From: Maea johnstoni
Taxonomy: Eukaryota > Annelida > Polychaeta > Spionida > Magelonidae
Length of the DNA: 64,000 bases
Assembly: GCA_963942565.1 (NCBI GenBank)
Contig: OZ012694.1
Coordinates: 24,078,960 to 24,142,959, forward strand
Reading direction: 5' to 3'
Every line of letters starts with the position of its first letter. Positions within the stretch are counted from its first letter, which is position 1. Position numbers and translations under genes: made by a program. Below, one piece after another: positions 58,940 through 64,000 of this stretch. The notes beneath the pieces are model-generated. The model was not told the DNA's origin. It saw only the letters and a program-made list of their open reading frames with translations, and made no database searches.

Positions 58940-61413
58940 AAAAGTGTTCTAATGTATAAAGATTCCTGATAGCAGGTATCTCACACGTCAGTAAAAGACA
59001 GAGGGTAACTGGGACAGCATTATCAGCAGCTCATGCTACAACTCTTTGGTTTATGCACCTACCTCATTTCCTTCAATATCATTTAGTAACAAGTACACAA
59101 TTAAATGTACAGGAAAGTCACAGTTATGATTTAATCTACATGTTTATTGAAAGGTGATTCTTTTTAGAAAGTTTTCTCCCAAGTTGTCCACTCCGCAAAT
59201 AAATGTACATGAAAGTCACAGTTATGATTTAACCTACACGTTTACTGAAAAGTGATTCTTTTTACAAAGTATCCTAACAAGTTCTCCACTCCCACTTCAT
59301 GTATACTGCTTTCTAATGAAGAAACTTTGCTACTCATCTTACAGAAAACTTTTATATTGCAGTTCTTTCACAGCACCCACACTTATTCTGTTAAACTAGC
59401 ACATCTATCTTTCATTGACTGTAAATGACTTTACGTGTAACAGCAAGTGTAAGTGTAACAGCAAATATTAGAGAAATGAATAACTTAAATACAGAAGAAT
59501 AGCCAGGTGCGTCTTAGTCATTCGATACAGGCAACACGATGAAACTGTGTGTACAGGGCGTCGATCTACCTTAAGGGCTGCCTTCAATATCGCACCACCT
59601 TAACAAATTTCTCTTTTCCGAAAAAGCAATTAATTCTGTAGTTCCTCTTTCTGATCATTCCCATGTACAGAGGTCCAAATCTGTTGATCCAGAGTTTTTC
59701 GGAACTAGGGTTGGATGCCATGTGTCGGCAGAAGAATGGGTGTAGTAGGGGGGTGGGGGGGGGGGGGGGAGATTGACTGTAACATGTTCGTGTTCGGCGT
59801 TCATTTACACTACAGAGGTCTGTAGTGTAAATGAACGCTGCTACGCGTTACCATCGTCGCGTTCTATAATTAGCTTCCAATTACTTGTGACGTCATCAAA
59901 ACTGTAAAATCGCTAATTTCACTGATTTAAAAAAGGTTATTTAATTTCCTAAAAATGTATTCCTAGTACAATTGGTCCATTGAATGTATCCATGCTGTTT
60001 GACCAAAACAGAGTGGACGCTATCATACAAAACTGGAAGAACCAAGTTTTCTCTAATGAAACAATCCAAGGCGTTCCACTAAAGGCCCAGTCACACTAGT
60101 GTCCGACTATCGCACGATTTTTAAAATCGGCAGGTCGGATTCGATTTTTTCACCTATCGGCTCCGTCTAAAAAGTCGGTACTGGGTTAAGATCGTATATG
60201 CCGACCTTTTAGACGGCATTCGACGTCTTTGAAGCAGCCTATTGGCTTGGGTTCCGGAACCTCGCGTCAAGGTATTGGCTCAGTCTTCACAGGTTGATAG
60301 AGACTGTATTGTATGCACCCATTAGCTGCCGCTGTGGAAAGAAAAGTGTTCAATAAACGCATGGCATTAAAAATGTCTTCAGAGTTGAGTGGTGCGTTAT
60401 TGGCAATCTGCATGGTTGATAGAGGCCGCTCCTATTAATGGCACTTCTACTATAAACCTAAGTTTAGCATTGAATGCAAGGTATCAAAATCCAACTAACA
60501 TAAAAAGATCACCAATGAAATATAACTAAAATACTTTCAAAAGCATTAAGACGAATGTGTTAAGACTGATTGTTGGATATTCATGCTGTAGATGATGTAT
60601 ACGACAAATACGCCTAATTTGTTGAGGTTAAGGACTGCAGCATCGACCACTCTGTCTACAAATATTTCATAATTCAAAATCTTACAATTTGACTCTTAAT
60701 GTAGTATAATGTTATTCATCAGAAAAGGCCATAGGCAAACTCAGAATTTAGGTAAAAATACATATGTTCAGTAGAGTCGTCGGAATTAGGGCTAAAAATT
60801 AAGTTTACTCAGTTTTCTTAACTAGATTCCACGGTTCTAGTTGAGGTGAAATCCAACCATTGAAACAACAAGCGATAAATAGTATTGCTGTTGTTGATCA
60901 ATGGCTGTGGCATATGGCGCAAATCTACAACATTAGGCAAAAGTACAGACTCTTTACAAATATATCATAACTGATAGATAACAGCGAGAAGATTCGCAAA
61001 AGTAACACAGGATGCATAGTAGAAGTTAAAGCAATTTAGACGTAAATGCTAAAATAAGCAGAAATGACACAAAACCAGGTGAAAAGTACATGCACTACAT
61101 GCAAAGTAAAAGAAACTGATTTAAGCAAAACAAGATATATAACAGCGAGGGGAAAGAATTTGCAAACGAAACAAAACAAAACGTAAACCCACCTTTGAAA
61201 CATGAGTAGTTGGAGAGACTAAAGGTCTATAAGAGGGTCTAAAGAAAAGAATTCTACCCAGAGATCATGCTGCAAAATTGCTTTCCTGAAAGTGAACGAA
61301 TCACAAGATTGGTCTCGACGTTTTTTGCGCCGTCACTGTCACTGTCACAAAAAAAATCTCCGCACATTTCTTTGAAACGACTCCAAGGTTTCGTGGTTAT
61401 TGTGTCGTCTTAA
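58940..61413. other. Gene-free stretch with small palindromes
   Basis: A direct repeat of about 75 bp (GTACA.GAAAGTCACAGTTATG and TTTA.TGAAA.GTGATTCTTT) occurs at about 59105 and 59205. A G-tract lies at 59747-59770. A hairpin at 59797-59838 has perfect 20-bp arms (GCGTTCATTTACACTACAGA) and a 2-nt spacer. At 60164-60215 CCGTCTAAAAAGTCGG pairs with CCGACCTTTTAGACGG. No gene. Confidence 0.55.
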
Positions 61414-61635
61414 CCCATTCACACTTAGAACTCCACTAGAACCTAACGTCTGCTACTCTCATACTTTTGAAAATAACTTCAGAACAAAGCGAAAGCTCAC
61501 AAAATAATTGATGGAGAGTTGTAGTTTGGCTTCTGATAAACATTTCTAATTCAAATGTTTTCCAGAAAATGCTTTTGAAAGTAATATATTTCCAAATTTG
61601 TCAGGCCTGTTTTGGCTGCTCTGAGTGTTAATGGG
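61414..61635. mobile_element. TTAA-flanked MITE
   Basis: Ends CCCATTCACACTTAG and TGAGTGTTAATGGG flanked by TTAA on both sides (61410-61413 and 61636-61639). Third member of the family seen at 25659 and 35904. Confidence 0.8.
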
Positions 61636-61639
61636 TTAA

Positions 61640-62175
61640 AGCGCTCTAGGTACTGGATTCGAAACCTGATGGAACCCACGGGTTGCCAACGGTCGTTCCC
61701 TACTGCTCGTTTTGGTAATATTTTATCTGAATCTTCTTTCCCAGACAAAATGGTATTGGGTGAGATTGGTGGTGGGTTGGGCGATGGGATCAGCTTTTGT
61801 CTCTAGAATATAGTGAGATTTGTGAGATTGATTTATTTCTTCTCCATCTGACTTGCAGTCGTGGGTGCCCTGTATCCGCACAACTTTGCGTGTCCTACCA
61901 AAGCATTACACCCTCATTCCTAAATTTCACCTCTTGAATTGAGTCTTCATGGGTTTACTATGCTCTTGCTTTATATACGTGTTACAGAACAACGTATTGG
62001 TAATTGATGTTTGGAGTCTCGTCTTATTCCCTGGTACATGAGGTAAACTCGATAAACAATGATATCAATGTATAAAAGATGGCAGCACAGTCGACCCAAT
62101 ATGCAGCAAAGTAACTTCTCGTAAAACACAGCAGATTCCGTAGCCCCATCTAGGGGGCAAAAGAAGAACTAAATA
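61640..62175. other. Gene-free stretch
   Basis: A short plus-strand frame continues to 61806 without a recognisable domain. Nothing else was noted. Confidence 0.4.
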
Positions 62176-62180
62176 GTGGC

Positions 62181-62510
62181 CACTATATCCGCGCAGTCCT
62201 GAGGAAGGAGGTCAAGGAAACGTATGATCTTGGAGTTAGGGTTAGGGTTAGAATTAGGGATAGGAAACAGGTCCAGGGTTAGGATTAGGGTTACTCAACC
62301 CTCACACCAGCCCTAACCCTTACCCTGGACCTGAATCCTAACCCTAATCCTAGGTAGAGGTTAGGGTTAGGTTTAGGATTAGGAATCAGGTCCGGGGTTG
62401 ATATTAAGGTTACCTGCCCCTAAAACTAGCCCTAACCCTAACCCTGGACCTGATTCCTAACCCTAGCTCTAACCCTAACCCTCATTCCTGAGGACTGTGC
62501 GGATAAAGTG
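62181..62510. mobile_element. MITE containing telomere-like TTAGGG/CCCTAA blocks
   Basis: Inverted ends of 26 bp with three mismatches: CACTATATCCGCGCAGTCC and, from the other side, CACTTTATCCGCACAGTCC, each followed by T.AGGAA. Inside are four blocks of imperfect TTAGGG-type repeats alternating G-strand, C-strand, G-strand, C-strand, so that two palindromes lie in tandem. The word CAGGTCCNGGGTT and its complement AACCCTGGACCTG recur in them. Because it is TIR-bounded and interstitial, it is not a telomere end. Confidence 0.8.
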
Positions 62511-62653
62511 TCTACCGCCCGGGGATTGATTCAGATCATGGTACTAGTTTCACACTGTAGATGGCAGCAAATGTATAAAGGCCCGCAGAAAAATAACTTT
62601 ATGTTATATAGGAGACTAGTAGTGTTATCTACGGTTGGGGAAGTATCTTTCTA

Positions 62654-62866
62654 CCAGAGGCTCGTTCCAAGATGAAAATTCTGTCCCTTCGTGTAAGAAA
62701 TAGAGGTTCTTGGACGCGTGTGCTAGAGAATGATATTTCTTACACGAGGGGACAGAATTTTCATCTTGGAACGAGCCTCTGGCGAGTTCCAAGATGAAAA
62801 TTCTGTCCCCGAGTGTAAGAAATATCCTACTCTAGCACACACGTTCAAGAACCTATTTCTGCCACG
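62654..62866. repeat. Hairpin with 42-bp arms plus a third arm and inverted core
   Basis: Arms 62654-62695 and 62741-62782 match at 41 of 42 positions (CCAGAGGCTCGTTCCAAG, GATGAAAATTCTGTCCC). They enclose a 45-bp core at 62696-62740 (AGAAATAGAGGTTCTTGGAC..GCTAGAGAATGATATTTCT). A third, shorter arm (62783-62817) follows at once and leads into a diverged core in inverse orientation (62818-62860). Confidence 0.9.
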
Positions 62867-62939
62867 TCCCATAGATAAATAAACGGCAAATAATCGGGGA
62901 AGCTTCAAATATAATGAGCGTGCCTGAGCACGTGCCTGG

Positions 62940-63294
62940 CATTTCTAGGTTACGTTGCTAAGCAACGAACGTGGTGCATTGTTCCATATATGGCAATCTT
63001 TACCAAATATGGTAATAAAATCATTCCAAATGCCCATTGGGAATGGCCATTAGGAATCGAATTTCTTCAATAGGTATTTCAGCCCAATAGTCGTAGAAAT
63101 AGAGGTTCTTGGACGAGTGTGCTAGAGAATGATATTTCTACCACTATGGGGCTGAAATACCCATTGAAGAAATTCCATTCTCAATGGCCATTCCAAATGG
63201 CCATTAGGAATCAACTTAATACCATATTTGGTAAAGATTGCCATATATGGAGCACTGCACTTCTTTCGTTGCTTAGCAACGTGACCTAGAAATG
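62940..63294. mobile_element. 355-bp palindromic MITE whose loop is the same 45-bp core
   Basis: Arms 62940-63094 and 63140-63294 are both 155 bp. They start CATTTCTAGGT.ACGTTGCT and contain CCATATATGGCAATCTTTAC, ACCAAATATGGTA and GGCTGAAATACC-type blocks in mirrored order. The loop at 63095-63139 is the core of the preceding hairpin with one difference. The arms carry GTTGCTAAGCAAC and GTTGCTTAGCAAC, which resemble RFX X-box sites. Confidence 0.85.
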
Positions 63295-63297
63295 TCA

Positions 63298-64000
63298 CGC
63301 GGGAGCGTTCGTGTCACGAGGGAGCTTTCTGGCGGGAGCGTTCGCTACATGTAAACAAAGACGCCAGTATTCCTTTAACAGTTCTTATCATGTTTATCTA
63401 TTCTATGGTACCTAGCAAATAAAGAATCTTCCACTTAAGTATCGGATAACAGCCTTTCAACACGCTGTGAGAAGTTTTATCCCCTGGGTATTCTAACAGC
63501 ACTTGAGCATTATAGGAAAGTTTTCCAACGCACTAATTTCCCTTTACCAGTAAATGTGCCTGTCTGATCTGCCCCAGTAAATGTGTGGAAACACTGTGGC
63601 ATGCCCTAATCCAATAGGTGAAGACAGCAATGACTTAAGCTTATAAAGAAAAGGACAATAAAAATCCTGAAAAACAGCATGTAGTCAATTGCATCCTGAC
63701 CATTGACTTTAAGGGTGGTTTGGCATTTATTGTTTAAATTGCACAACTTGCGTCATCCTAACGTAAATGAGAACTATATAACTTCCGAGATAGTATTGGA
63801 TTCAATAATTGCTATTGGAAAAAGTGTATGCAAATTCATATTACTTCCAGATAGTGTTATCAACCTAGTTCCACTGGATTCTTGTGAAATGTCATGTCAG
63901 AATCTCTTGGGTTTTGCTTCTTATGATCAGGGCTTGACATTAACTTTTGAAAACGCCAGTCATGAATGGTAGTTCACTTTTAATTTCTACGGGCGCAACT
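63298..64000. other. Right end of window, no supported gene
   Basis: GGGAGCGTTCG occurs twice just after the palindrome (63302 and 63335). An open frame at 63703-63972 (+) has no recognisable domain. Confidence 0.4.

Noticed and set aside
62230-62490. A chromosome end
   Set aside because: The TTAGGG-type repeats are imperfect, alternate in strand and are enclosed by inverted repeats, with unique DNA on both sides.
62654-63294. A CRISPR-like array
   Set aside because: The repeats are inverted and few, lack regular spacers, and the genome is animal.

Overview
This is a 64 kb stretch of animal nuclear DNA. Its genes have introns bounded by GT..AG, and the intergenic space is AT-rich and packed with long (AT)n arrays, G/C homopolymers and many small inverted-repeat transposons. 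Nothing resembles bacterial or organellar organisation. The gene content (a DEG/ENaC channel, a BTB-BACK-Kelch protein, a retinol-dehydrogenase-like SDR, a Tincar-like membrane protein and an F5/8C-type lectin with a PAN/Apple module) fits an invertebrate bilaterian, probably a marine one. I cannot name the species or phylum.

Layout: 0.2-1.2 kb, last two exons of a DEG/ENaC channel (+). 1.5-16 kb, no intact gene: AT arrays with attached palindromic minisatellites, a decayed transposon-type gene (-), a G/C-tract inverted-repeat element, a hAT-type MITE and two pogo/Tigger-type elements. 16.8-18.5 kb, a Kelch-like gene read from one large exon (-). 23.5-30.1 kb, a complete six-exon SDR gene (+) whose introns carry several MITEs. 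30-37 kb, AT arrays and repeats. 37.6-39.4 kb, the large 3' exon of a Tincar-like gene (-). 41.7-41.9 kb, a 200-base assembly gap. 42.2-48.5 kb, four 3' exons of a secreted lectin-type gene (+) whose second intron is built from duplicated pieces, including a relic of one exon. 49.2-51.0 kb, a 1.8 kb near-perfect palindrome (foldback element). 51.6-54.1 kb, a LINE relic with two copies of one short retroposon inserted in it. 54-64 kb, no recognised gene but a dense set of palindromic elements, one with telomere-like TTAGGG/CCCTAA blocks and two unrelated hairpins that share an almost identical 45-bp loop.

The genes look unrelated to one another (channel, ubiquitin-ligase adaptor, short-chain dehydrogenase, membrane protein, lectin) and I see no functional cluster. 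The most unusual content is structural: palindromes at many scales, several with target-site duplications visible in the sequence, and one MITE whose empty site is preserved in a second copy of its host repeat within the same window. No LTR, retroviral or Polinton-like element was recognised.
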